Made by a program: the position numbers and the translations under genes | Shown here: positions 54,325 to 62,956 of the stretch, one piece after another | Layout of the letters: every line of letters begins with the position of its first letter | Numbering within the stretch: position 1 is the first letter of the stretch | DNA from: Rhodococcus opacus | Lineage (GTDB): Bacteria; Actinomycetota; Actinomycetes; Mycobacteriales; Mycobacteriaceae | Assembly: GCF_012396235.1 (NCBI RefSeq) | Contig: NZ_JAAXPA010000037.1 | Location: forward strand, 1-64,000 | DNA: 64,000 bases | Reading direction: 5' to 3' | Notes under the pieces: generated by a model | Told to the model about the DNA's origin: nothing | What the model saw: only the letters and a program-made list of their open reading frames with translations | Databases searched by the model: none

Positions 54325-54771
54325 ATGCATCTCACACAGCCCACCGAACTCCTCGGGCTCGTCGGACAGACCATCGGAACCACCGGCACGCTCAAAATTG
54401 CGCAGGATCAGGTGAATCTGTTCGCCGACGCGACCGGGGACCACCAGTGGATCCACACGGATCCCGAGCGCGCGGCCCGTGGCCCCTTCGGCGGCACCAT
54501 CGCGCACGGCTATCTCACGCTGTCGCTGGCCCCGAGCATCCTCGCCGAAGTTCTCACCGTCGACGGCGTGCACGCCGCCCTCAATTACGGCCTGAACAAG
54601 GTGCGGTTCCCGGCGCCCGTTCCCGTCGGTTCCGCGCTGCGTGTCACCGTGTCCGTGATCGCCGCTCAACGGAAACCGGCCGGCATCGAGGCAGTCTTCG
54701 GATTGACCTACGAGATCGACGGCGGAACGCGTCCGGTGTGCATCGCGGACGTCGTGGTGCTCTACACGTGA
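54325..54771 (+). CDS. phaJ: (R)-specific enoyl-CoA hydratase, PhaJ/MaoC
   Basis: A 148-residue hot-dog hydratase. GDHQWIHTDPERA has the catalytic Asp and His, and HGYLTLSLAPS follows, as in active PhaJ enzymes. It converts enoyl-CoA from beta-oxidation into (R)-3-hydroxyacyl-CoA for the synthase encoded just before it. Its paralogue at 12896-13345 has lost the His. The stop overlaps the start of the depolymerase-like gene (GTGA). Confidence 0.88.
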   Translation: MHLTQPTELLGLVGQTIGTTGTLKIAQDQVNLFADATGDHQWIHTDPERAARGPFGGTIAHGYLTLSLAPSILAEVLTVDGVHAALNYGLNKVRFPAPVPVGSALRVTVSVIAAQRKPAGIEAVFGLTYEIDGGTRPVCIADVVVLYT

Positions 54772-55598
54772 GCGTGACCGAATTGTTCGGTGGGCGCGAC
54801 CGGTTCGACGACAGGGTCGTTCCGGTCGGCGGTAGGCGGATCCGGGTGCGGATCCGCCGCGGGACCGGTGTGCCCCTGGTCCTGTGCAACGGCATCGGAG
54901 CCGGCCTGGAAGTGCTGGACCCGCTTGTCGCCGCAATGGATCCGACAGCGACGGTCATCAGTTTCGACGTGCCCGGCACCGGGGGTTCGCCGGCATCCCC
55001 GGTCCCGTACGGGATTCCCGCCCTCGCGTGCGGCCTGAGCCGCCTCCTCACCGAGATCGGGGTCGATGTCGTCGACATCCTCGGCTTGTCCTGGGGCGGA
55101 GCGCTGGCCCAGCAGTTCGCCCTCCAGAACCCTCGGCGCTGCCGGCGCGTCGTCCTCGTCGCCACCGGGACCGGGGCCCTGATGATTCCGGGCCACCCGC
55201 GTGTGCTCGCGAAGATGCTGACTCCGAGGCGGTTCACCGACACCGGCTATGCGGCTGCCATCGCCGGCGACCTGTACGGTGGCACGGCGCGCCTCGGCGG
55301 TGAAGCCGTCGCGCGAGTCTTCAGAAAACAGACGCACACGGGCTCCCGCATCGGTTATCTCCATCAACTCCTCGCGGGAGCGATGTGGACGAGCCTGCCG
55401 GTACTTCCGCTCATCCGGCAGCCCACACTGATCGTCGCGGGCACCGACGACCCGATCATTCCCATCGCCAACGCCCACATCATGAACGCGCTTTTGCCAC
55501 ACGCGACCCTGCACCTGCACCTCGGCGGTCACCTCGACATCGTGACCAACGCAGCCGATCTCGCGCCCGCTGTCAGCTCCTTCCTCGCGGCGCCGTAG
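54768..55598 (+). CDS. phaZ: Intracellular PHA depolymerase-like alpha/beta hydrolase, copy 2
   Basis: 276 residues, similar throughout to the protein at 13342-14163. Nucleophile Ser108 in GLSWGG, acid in AGTDDPIIPIANAHIM, His in GGHLDIVTNAADL. The GTG start at 54768 overlaps the upstream stop. It completes the second phaC-phaJ-phaZ set and probably returns 3-hydroxy acids from stored polymer. It converges on the membrane hydrolase gene with 21 bp between stops. Confidence 0.8.
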   Translation: MSVTELFGGRDRFDDRVVPVGGRRIRVRIRRGTGVPLVLCNGIGAGLEVLDPLVAAMDPTATVISFDVPGTGGSPASPVPYGIPALACGLSRLLTEIGVDVVDILGLSWGGALAQQFALQNPRRCRRVVLVATGTGALMIPGHPRVLAKMLTPRRFTDTGYAAAIAGDLYGGTARLGGEAVARVFRKQTHTGSRIGYLHQLLAGAMWTSLPVLPLIRQPTLIVAGTDDPIIPIANAHIMNALLPHATLHLHLGGHLDIVTNAADLAPAVSSFLAAP

Positions 55599-55619
55599 CC
55601 GTCGGCGCACGCGAGGAGG

Positions 55620-57335
55620 TCAGCCGTCCTCCCCCATCTCGGCGAGCGTCGTCCGCAGGCGATCGTTGTCTGCCGGGGTCCAGCCGTCGGGCGACAGGAT
55701 TGCGCTCCACGCGTCGGCGATGTCGACGACGTACGTGTGTCCGTGCCCGTCGGGAACACCCGTCGACACCGCCATGTCGGCCGCCACCTGAAGAAAAGTC
55801 ACGAACGGGAACCACTGCGTGCTGTCGAGGACGTCGTAGCCACGGTCCTCCTTCAGCCAGTCGGGCTCGCTCAGCAGGAGTTCCGGTGACCACCAGACAA
55901 TCGGGTCCGATGGGTGTTGGAGATAGACCATCCGTGGCCGTCCCCACGGGGCGTCGGGGCGTGGCAGGTCCTCCGGTGCGCGTGCTCCGAAGCGGACGGT
56001 CCCGCCCTGCTCGTAGATCGGCAGCCATTCGGGCGAACCCGGATCGCGGTTTGTAGTGACGTCGGTCCATATCTCGTTCGCGTTCGGCGGCCCCGTGAAC
56101 AGCACACCGTCGGTACGGGCCTCGACATCGTCGACACTGCCGAATGCACTTTCGCCCCCGAAGGATCCGAGACTCTCTCCCATGACGACGAGTTTCGGAC
56201 GAGTTTCCGGTGGCAATACCTTCCACTTGTCGTACACCGCGTCGAACAACGCCTCCCCGGCCTGATGGGCACGCTCCTTGTCCACCAGGAAGGACAGCCA
56301 ACTCGGCAGATAGGAGTACTGCAATCCGACCATCGCCGTGTCGCCGTTGTACATGTACTCCAGCGATGAGGCGAGACTCTCGTTGATCCACCCGGTACCG
56401 GTGGTAGTGGCCACGCCGACCACCGCACGATCGAACCCGCCGGCGCGTTCGAGTTCGTCCGCTGCCAGCTGGGCGTTCCCGCTGATCGAATCGCCGCCGC
56501 TGGCCAGCCCGGCGTAAGTCCGGATCGGCTCCACCGCGGGCCGCCCACCATTGAACGCGGACAATTCTTCGACGGTCGGGCCACGCGACATGAAGGAACG
56601 GCCCTGCCGCCCCAGCGAATCCCACGTCACGAGCGAGTCCGGTCCGCCCGAACGCAGCGACGACGTCGGTGGCTCGTCACCGGCCTTGGTCTCCTGGTTG
56701 ACGGCGGCGAACGAATTGTTCAGCCCCGACATGATCACGCGCACCGCGGCGCCGTTGACGAGTGCGAACAGCAGCGCCACCACCAGTACGCCGATGACCG
56801 TCGCCGAGATCCGCCGCGGCACCACCCGGCTGATCTTGCGTTCGACCCACCACACCGCCCGCAGCAGCACCCGGGCCAGCGCCACCAACCCGACGTAGAT
56901 CAGCACCGCGACGACCACCATGACGAGATAGCCGAACCACGGGAACGGTGCGGCGCTCATGATCGCCCGCAACTGCGACTGCCAATCCCAGAACCACACC
57001 AGTATCGCCGCGGTTCCGACGATTCCGATCACCGACGCGACCCGGCGCACCACCGTCTTCACACGGGTGGGCGCCTCCCGCTGCACGAGGTAGCGGACCA
57101 ACTTGGAACCGAGGAATCCGATGGCGTAGCCGAACGCCGCCGATACGCCGGTGACCAATCCCTGGAAGAACGGACCGCGCGGCAGGAGTGTCGGCGTCAA
57201 CGACAGCCACACGAACAGGACCGCGACCACCAGCCCCCCGAAGGCATAGCGATCCGGAAGCCAGCGGCGATACCCGGGTGGCCGGACGGGACCGGCTTCG
57301 CGCTCGGGTGCACCATCGATCACATCGTTCGGCAC
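55620..57335 (-). CDS. Membrane-anchored alpha/beta hydrolase (DUF2319 type)
   Basis: A 571-residue protein. N-terminal half with four to five membrane helices (FGGLVVAVLFVWLSLTPTLL, SVIGIVGTAAILVWFW, WFGYLVMVVVAVLIYVGLVA, VIGVLVVALLFALVNGAAV). The C-terminal half is a hydrolase domain with nucleophile Ser388 in VVMGESLGSFGGE and a late His in VPDGHGHTYVVD. This architecture is common in Corynebacteriales and of unknown function; an envelope lipid esterase is plausible. It stands alone after the PHA module in the opposite direction. Confidence 0.85.
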   Translation of the reverse strand: MPNDVIDGAPEREAGPVRPPGYRRWLPDRYAFGGLVVAVLFVWLSLTPTLLPRGPFFQGLVTGVSAAFGYAIGFLGSKLVRYLVQREAPTRVKTVVRRVASVIGIVGTAAILVWFWDWQSQLRAIMSAAPFPWFGYLVMVVVAVLIYVGLVALARVLLRAVWWVERKISRVVPRRISATVIGVLVVALLFALVNGAAVRVIMSGLNNSFAAVNQETKAGDEPPTSSLRSGGPDSLVTWDSLGRQGRSFMSRGPTVEELSAFNGGRPAVEPIRTYAGLASGGDSISGNAQLAADELERAGGFDRAVVGVATTTGTGWINESLASSLEYMYNGDTAMVGLQYSYLPSWLSFLVDKERAHQAGEALFDAVYDKWKVLPPETRPKLVVMGESLGSFGGESAFGSVDDVEARTDGVLFTGPPNANEIWTDVTTNRDPGSPEWLPIYEQGGTVRFGARAPEDLPRPDAPWGRPRMVYLQHPSDPIVWWSPELLLSEPDWLKEDRGYDVLDSTQWFPFVTFLQVAADMAVSTGVPDGHGHTYVVDIADAWSAILSPDGWTPADNDRLRTTLAEMGEDG

Positions 57336-57464
57336 CTGGCAAGCGTAGCCGTCACCGAGTCGCTATCGACAGCAATCCGCAATCACATCACGTCCGGTGA
57401 ACACCGAAGCCCACCTGGGATGTTCGCATTCGGACGAGTCTGCCCGGCCGACCGCCGGCGGACG

Positions 57465-57842
57465 CTACGCCAGTGTCTTCGTCTTGATCGCCTGGAACTC
57501 GGCGTCGGTGATCGCGCCGGAATCGAGCAGCGCCTTGGCATCCGTGATCTGCTGAGCCGGAGACTGTCCGGCGACGTCCCGGATATAGGTGTCCTGCGCT
57601 TGCCTGTGTTGCTCGGCGGCGGCCATCGACCTCTTCGCCATGCCGTCGCCCCGGGCGATCACGTACACCAGTGCCGACAGGAAGGGAACGACGAACAGCA
57701 AGAGGATCCAGATCGCCTTCACCCACCCCGACGTCTCGCGGTCCCGGAACAGGTCAGAGATGATCGCGAACAACACGGACAAGTAGGCCGCGAAGGCGAA
57801 ACAGACGAAGATGAACCAGAAGAACTCCCAGAAGCCTTCCAT
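57465..57842 (-). CDS. PLDc_N-like membrane protein with SHOCT tail
   Basis: 125 residues. Two membrane helices (FWFIFVCFAFAAYLSVLFAI and WVKAIWILLLFVVPFLSALV) match the N-terminal membrane motif of cardiolipin-synthase-like proteins, and the tail ITDAKALLDSGAITDAEFQA is a SHOCT domain. Small proteins of this type are common in actinobacteria; their role is unknown. Start at 57842 chosen from a GGAGCG site. Confidence 0.75.
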   Translation of the reverse strand: MEGFWEFFWFIFVCFAFAAYLSVLFAIISDLFRDRETSGWVKAIWILLLFVVPFLSALVYVIARGDGMAKRSMAAAEQHRQAQDTYIRDVAGQSPAQQITDAKALLDSGAITDAEFQAIKTKTLA

Positions 57843-57918
57843 TTTCGACGCTCCGTCCACTCGGTGTTCCGGTCAGGAGACCAGGACTCTGGCCTGGCAC
57901 GATGTGCTCCTCGAAATC

Positions 57919-58368
57919 TCAACTAGTGGCGTCGAGCGTGTCGAGCGCGGCCAGAATGCCCTGGACGGGGATACGTCCCGAGGCCACGAGCTGCGCGCCT
58001 TCGCGCCGGAGGGCGGAGGCGAACGGTGCGGCCCAGGTGTTCTCGTAGACGAGAATGGCCCCGGAACAGCCCGGGGCGAGGACGGCAGCCGCATCCTCGA
58101 GGTCTGTTCGGTCGATCAGACCCGTCGTCGCCTCGGCGAACACCGTCACGTCCACACCGCCCTCGAACCCGAGGTCCTCGACGGCGATACCGGCGAGCGA
58201 TCCGTCGGCTTCCTTGCGGACGAAGACCAGATCGAGCACCCGGATGATGTTTCGGTCGACCAGGTCGATGAGAAGCGGCAACGCCGATCCGTCGGGTCTC
58301 CGGTCGGCAGGGAACTCGACGACGAGATAGTCGATGGGTCCGAGTTCGTCGAAATCGGTGTCGTTCAC
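57919..58368 (-). CDS. DUF6325/DUF1269-like protein
   Basis: 149 residues. IDYLVVEFPADR, IRVLDLVFVRKEADGS and LAPGCSGAILVYENTWAAPF are typical of the DUF1269/DUF6325 group, often found with stress and membrane-associated genes. GTG at 58368 with AGAGG seven bases upstream was preferred to an earlier in-frame start. No catalytic motif is seen. Confidence 0.7.
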   Translation of the reverse strand: MNDTDFDELGPIDYLVVEFPADRRPDGSALPLLIDLVDRNIIRVLDLVFVRKEADGSLAGIAVEDLGFEGGVDVTVFAEATTGLIDRTDLEDAAAVLAPGCSGAILVYENTWAAPFASALRREGAQLVASGRIPVQGILAALDTLDATS

Positions 58369-58448
58369 TGCAGGACCTCTCTTCTGAAGACAGCAGCGAC
58401 AGCCACACACGGCTTGCTGCCAGTATCACCCAGCCGGGGACGACGCCG

Positions 58449-58673
58449 CTAGAGAACGACGCCATCGGCGGCCGGCAACGTACTGTCGGCAAGGTCGCGT
58501 CGGGCCGCCTTCTCCACCAGGAGCGGGACGAAGTCCCGGATCCTGCAATCCGCGAAGCGCTTGTGAACGGTGCGCACGGCGTGCTCGATGTCCACGGGTG
58601 AGACGGACGGGTACCGAGTCATCAGGCGCTCGATGACCTGCTCGACCTGAAGCAACTCGTCGTCACCGATCAT
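58449..58673 (-). CDS. Three-helix bundle dimerisation domain protein
   Basis: About 74 residues. VEQVIERLMTRYPSVSPVDI and IRDFVPLLVEKAARRDL are the pattern of short actinobacterial three-helix bundle proteins. Start at 58673 is a choice; an upstream TTG at 58733 is unlikely. A perfect palindrome (58753-58766) lies in the divergent promoter region. Confidence 0.6.
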   Translation of the reverse strand: MIGDDELLQVEQVIERLMTRYPSVSPVDIEHAVRTVHKRFADCRIRDFVPLLVEKAARRDLADSTLPAADGVVL

Positions 58674-58752
58674 CGACTCATCGTCGTCCCGCTGCGAAAC
58701 CGCCGTCAAGACACGAAATGGCCTCTCGAGCAACTCGGTTCGGTGTCAAGAC

Positions 58753-58766
58753 CGTGAATATTCACG
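58753..58766. promoter_or_regulatory. 14-bp perfect palindrome in a divergent promoter
   Basis: CGTGAATATTCACG lies between the small protein at 58449-58673 (minus) and the membrane protein at 58893-59291 (plus). It could serve a repressor acting on both. Confidence 0.55.
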
Positions 58767-58892
58767 ACTCTGGGATCACTCCAGTTTCCGGAGTACTGCC
58801 CGGAAATACGGTTTCACGACTACTACCACGCGGAGACGGCGGACAATGGGTGGTACCGGGCCGCCCGGCTCGCGGTAGGGAAGGGGACGGTC

Positions 58893-59291
58893 ATGCCCGA
58901 GACAACGTCGGTCAAGCAGGGCGTCGCGGCAGGCACTTCGATCGGGGCGGCCATCATCATGGTGACCGTGGGCATCATCCAGTTCTGCCAGGGAATCGCC
59001 GCGGTCGCCGAGAACGAAGTATTCGTGTCGGGGGTGAACTACGTCTACAAGTTCGACCTGACCACGTGGGGCTGGATTCACATCGTGCTGGGTGTGCTCG
59101 TTGCGGCGGTCGGCCTCGCGCTGCTCACCGGCGCGGGATGGGCGCGGGTGTCCGCGATCGTGATCGCGGCAGTCTCCATATTCGCCAACTTCCTGTGGCT
59201 GCCGTATTACCCGTGGTGGTCGGTGCTCATCATCGCGCTCGACGTCGTGGTGATCTGGGCCGTGTCGACCTGGCAGCCGGCTCGGGTCTGA
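58893..59291 (+). CDS. Four-helix membrane protein, DUF7144-like
   Basis: 132 residues with four membrane helices (GTSIGAAIIMVTVGIIQFCQ, WGWIHIVLGVLVAAVGLALL, VSAIVIAAVSIFANFLWLPY, VLIIALDVVVIWAV). FDLTTWGWIHIVLG is typical of a small actinobacterial membrane family. GGAAGGGGA is upstream of its start. It precedes ppk2 by 25 bp and may be cotranscribed with it. Confidence 0.75.
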   Translation: MPETTSVKQGVAAGTSIGAAIIMVTVGIIQFCQGIAAVAENEVFVSGVNYVYKFDLTTWGWIHIVLGVLVAAVGLALLTGAGWARVSAIVIAAVSIFANFLWLPYYPWWSVLIIALDVVVIWAVSTWQPARV

Positions 59292-59316
59292 GCAGTCGGC
59301 GGCCGGGGTAGAAACC

Positions 59317-60159
59317 GTGGGAAAGAAGACGAAGCACGAGAAGTCCGGGCTCGACCTGCCCCGGCCAGGCGGTGCCGAGCCCGCCGCACCGATGAAGAAC
59401 AAGGAGTACAGCCGCCTGCTCCGCCCACTTCACGGCGAACTCGTCGCATTACAGGAGTGGGTGAAATCGTCGGGCGCGAGAATCTGCATCGTGTTCGAGG
59501 GTCGCGACACCGCCGGGAAAGGCGGCGTCATCAAGGCGATCACCGAGCGGGTCAGTCCACGCGTGTTCCGTGTCGTCGCCCTACCCGCCCCGACGGATCG
59601 CGAGAAGTCGCAGATGTACGTGCAGCGGTACCTGCCCTATCTCCCGGCCGGCGGGGAGATCGTCATCTTCGACCGCAGTTGGTACAACCGCGCGGGCGTC
59701 GAACGGGTGATGGGCTTCTGCACCGAGGAGGAAGCTCAGCAGTTCCTCCAACTCGTCCCGACGGTCGAACGCGCGATCGTCGACTCGGGCGTCATCCTGC
59801 TGAAGTACTGGCTGGAGGTGAGCGAGGACCAGCAGACGCTGCGCCTGCAGAGCCGGATCGACGATCCGCGGAAGATCTGGAAGCTGTCGGACCTGGACCT
59901 GAAGTCGTACACCCACTGGTACGACTACTCGCGTGCACGGGACGAGATGTTCCACTTCACCGACACCGGCTGGGCGCCCTGGTACGTCGCGGTCAACGAC
60001 GACAAGAAGCGCGGCCGGCTCAACATCATCAGCCATCTGCTGAGCCAGATCCCCTACGAACCCCTCGAACGCCCCGACATCACCTTGCCGGAGCGGCGGG
60101 GCCCGCACGGCTACGAGGCGCCGAGGCAACCACTGCACTGGATTCCCACCCCCTACTGA
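59317..60159 (+). CDS. ppk2: Polyphosphate kinase 2
   Basis: A 280-residue PPK2. Walker A GRDTAGKGG at 62-70, Walker B at Asp119 in IFDRSWYNRAG, lid region WKLSDLDLKSYTHWYDY. These enzymes phosphorylate nucleotides from polyphosphate. An Asp or equivalent after the Walker A and the length of about 280 point to a class that acts on nucleoside diphosphates or monophosphates; I cannot fix which. GTG start. It lies just before a P-type ATPase, suggesting an energy-stress unit. Confidence 0.92.
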   Translation: MGKKTKHEKSGLDLPRPGGAEPAAPMKNKEYSRLLRPLHGELVALQEWVKSSGARICIVFEGRDTAGKGGVIKAITERVSPRVFRVVALPAPTDREKSQMYVQRYLPYLPAGGEIVIFDRSWYNRAGVERVMGFCTEEEAQQFLQLVPTVERAIVDSGVILLKYWLEVSEDQQTLRLQSRIDDPRKIWKLSDLDLKSYTHWYDYSRARDEMFHFTDTGWAPWYVAVNDDKKRGRLNIISHLLSQIPYEPLERPDITLPERRGPHGYEAPRQPLHWIPTPY

Positions 60160-60186
60160 GGATCCGAGCCGAAAGGACGAGCGGTC

Positions 60187-62946
60187 ATGGTCTCGACGGA
60201 ACCCACGCAAGCGCAGACGGCCTGGCATGCCCAGGACGCCGACGCCGTCGTGTCCGCACTGGCCTCCGATCGGCAGGCGGGGCTGACGACCGGCGAAGTA
60301 GACGAACGTCGCCGACGGCACGGTCCGAACGAGATCGCCTCCGAGCCGCCGCCTTCGACGTGGTCGATCGCGTTGCTGCAGTTGAAGGACCCCATGAACC
60401 TGATGCTGGTCGCGGTGGCCGTGGTCAGCATCGTCATCGGCGAAATCCCGACGGCGATCGTGGTCGCGGTTCTCGTCGGGCTCAACATCGTGCTGGGCAC
60501 ACGGCAGGAAGTGAAGGCGCGCGCCAGCGTCGACGCACTGGCGAAGATGCAGACACCGCAGGCGCGGGTGGTCCGCGACGGCGCTCTGACCCAGCTCGAC
60601 GCCACCGAGCTCGTACCGGGCGACGTCGTGCAGCTCGAGGCGGGCGACATCGTCCCCGCGGACGGCCGCCTTCTCACGACGGCCACCTTGGAGACCCAGG
60701 AGGCGGCACTGACGGGTGAGAGTGCACCCGTCGCGAAGGACCCCCAGACGCTCGGCACCATCGACGTTTCTCTCGGCGACCGCAGCAACATGGGCTTCCA
60801 GAACACCTCGGTCACCCGCGGCACCGCCACCATGGTGGTCACGGAGACCGGCATGCACACCCAGATGGGTCAGATCGCGTCGATGCTCTCTGCGGTCGCG
60901 CCCAGCAAGTCTCCGCTGCAGCGCGAACTGGACTCGCTCACGAAAGTGCTCGGCGTCATCGCGTGGACTTCGGTGGCGATCATCGTGATCATCGGGGTGA
61001 TTCGCGGACAGGACGTGACGACGCTGCTGCTGCTCGGCATTTCCATGGGGGTCTCCGCGATCCCGACCGGTCTGCCGACGTTCGTCCAGGCGATGCTGGC
61101 CTACGGCGCACGGCAGCTGGCCGACGCCAAAGCCATCGTGAAGAACCTCACGGACGTCGAGACGCTCGGCGCGACCAGCGTAATCAACTCGGACAAGACC
61201 GGCACGCTGACGATGAACCAGATGACCGTGCGGTCGCTGTACTTCCACTGCCGGTGGTACACCGTCGACGGTGAGGGCTACGCCAAGTCGGGGAAGATCA
61301 CCCACGTCGCGGGCGAGGCGGTCCCGGATTTCACGCTGCTCGCGTACGGGTTGTGCCTCGACAGCGACGCCACGGTCTCCGGCACCGGAGAGGTCGTCGG
61401 CGACCCGACGGAGGCCGCGCTGGTGGTGCTCGCGGCGAAGATCGGTGTCGACGCCCCACTGACCCGGCGGACGTATCCGCGCGTCGCCGCCGTGCCGTTC
61501 GACTCCGCGTACAAGTTCATGGCGACGTTCCACCATCTCGAGGTCGATGGCAGAACCCAATTCGTGGAACTGGTCAAGGGCGGGCCCGACGTGGTCCTGG
61601 CGCGGTGCACGACCGCCTTCCGGCCGGGCAGGCAGGAGGTGCCGCTCGACGAGGTCCGGGAGGAACTGACGGCAGCGAACCGGACCATGTCCGAGAAGGG
61701 GCTTCGCGTGCTGGCCTTCGCGGTCCGCCGCCTCGACGGGCAGGAGGAGGCCGCGGTGGCCGACCCCATGTCCTATGTCGCGGACCTCACGTTCGTCGGC
61801 ATGGTCGGGATCATCGACCCGCTTCGGCCGGAGGCGATCGAATCGGTGCGCACCGCCCACGAGGCGGGCATCGACGTCCGCATGATCACCGGCGACCACG
61901 CGATCACGGCATCCGCGATCGGCGCCGAACTCGGGCTCGGACCAGGCGCGATCGGTGGTGCGGAACTGCAGGCCATGACCGATGAGGAACTGTCGGCCGC
62001 ACTCCCGCATCTGCACGTGTTCGGCCGCGTCACCCCCCAGGACAAACTGCGCCTGGCCGACATCATGCAGAAGAACGGCGCCGTCGTGGCGATGACCGGG
62101 GACGCCGTCAACGACGCGGCCGCGCTGAAGAAGGCCGATATCGGCGTAGCCATGGGCTCGGGCAGCGAAGTCACCAAACAGGCGGGCAAGATGGTGCTCA
62201 CCGACGATAATTTCGGGACCCTGATCACCGCGATCCGACTGGGCCGCAACATCTACGACAAGATCGTGTCCTACATCCGGTACCAGATGTCGAAACTGTT
62301 CTCGCTGGTGCTGCTATTTCTCGTCGCGAGCATTTTCGACATCAACGACGGGGTCGCGCTCACCCCGCTGATGGTGCTGTTCCAGCACTTCTTCATCACG
62401 CTGTTCCCGGTCGCCGTCATCATGCTCGACCCGCCTGCACCGGATCTGATGAACAAGCCGCCCCGCGACCCGCAGATGCCGATCGCCAACCGGAGGGCGT
62501 TCGTGCAGTGGCTGGCATACGGCGTCCTGCAGTTCGCAGTCACGCTCGCCGCGATGCTCCTCGCGCCGGGCGAGATGAGCACGACCGAGGCGAACGTTCC
62601 CATGACGACGGCGTTCGTGGTGCTGTCGTTCGGTTCCATCCTCGCCGGGCTCGTCATGCGACGCGACCCGGAATCCGGGCTCACCCCACCGATCCTCGGC
62701 GCACTGAAGATCCTCTCGATCCCGACCATCGTGACGGTGTTCGCGGTCGAGGCCGGGTTCCTCCAGGACCTCCTCATGACCACGTCGCTGACCGGCGGCC
62801 AGTGGCTCGCCTGCCTCGGGTGGTCACTGATCATCCCGATCGTCGTCGAAGCGGAGAAGGCGTTCCGGCGCCGGCGCCACCTCCACTCGGCGCCGCCCGC
62901 ACCGATGACCGCCCCCGCCGCCGTCGACCCCCAGCGCGCACGCTGA
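60187..62946 (+). CDS. P-type cation-transporting ATPase, P2 type
   Basis: A 919-residue P-type ATPase. N-terminal cation-ATPase domain (1-90), actuator TGES at 176-179, phosphorylation Asp336 in SDKTGTLT, hinge GDAVND at 638-643, about ten membrane helices. In M4 the usual PEGL of Ca/Na pumps reads PTGL (293-296), so the Glu ion ligand is missing, and the hinge GDGVND has Ala in place of the second Gly. The transported ion is thus uncertain; CtpF-like pumps of mycobacteria are relatives. It starts 27 bp after ppk2. Confidence 0.9.
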   Translation: MVSTEPTQAQTAWHAQDADAVVSALASDRQAGLTTGEVDERRRRHGPNEIASEPPPSTWSIALLQLKDPMNLMLVAVAVVSIVIGEIPTAIVVAVLVGLNIVLGTRQEVKARASVDALAKMQTPQARVVRDGALTQLDATELVPGDVVQLEAGDIVPADGRLLTTATLETQEAALTGESAPVAKDPQTLGTIDVSLGDRSNMGFQNTSVTRGTATMVVTETGMHTQMGQIASMLSAVAPSKSPLQRELDSLTKVLGVIAWTSVAIIVIIGVIRGQDVTTLLLLGISMGVSAIPTGLPTFVQAMLAYGARQLADAKAIVKNLTDVETLGATSVINSDKTGTLTMNQMTVRSLYFHCRWYTVDGEGYAKSGKITHVAGEAVPDFTLLAYGLCLDSDATVSGTGEVVGDPTEAALVVLAAKIGVDAPLTRRTYPRVAAVPFDSAYKFMATFHHLEVDGRTQFVELVKGGPDVVLARCTTAFRPGRQEVPLDEVREELTAANRTMSEKGLRVLAFAVRRLDGQEEAAVADPMSYVADLTFVGMVGIIDPLRPEAIESVRTAHEAGIDVRMITGDHAITASAIGAELGLGPGAIGGAELQAMTDEELSAALPHLHVFGRVTPQDKLRLADIMQKNGAVVAMTGDAVNDAAALKKADIGVAMGSGSEVTKQAGKMVLTDDNFGTLITAIRLGRNIYDKIVSYIRYQMSKLFSLVLLFLVASIFDINDGVALTPLMVLFQHFFITLFPVAVIMLDPPAPDLMNKPPRDPQMPIANRRAFVQWLAYGVLQFAVTLAAMLLAPGEMSTTEANVPMTTAFVVLSFGSILAGLVMRRDPESGLTPPILGALKILSIPTIVTVFAVEAGFLQDLLMTTSLTGGQWLACLGWSLIIPIVVEAEKAFRRRRHLHSAPPAPMTAPAAVDPQRAR

Positions 62947-62956
62947 GGCCGGGACC

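Noticed and set aside
59581-62016. 811-residue minus-strand open frame under ppk2 and the ATPase
   Set aside because: Antisense of two proteins whose catalytic motifs are all intact on the plus strand.
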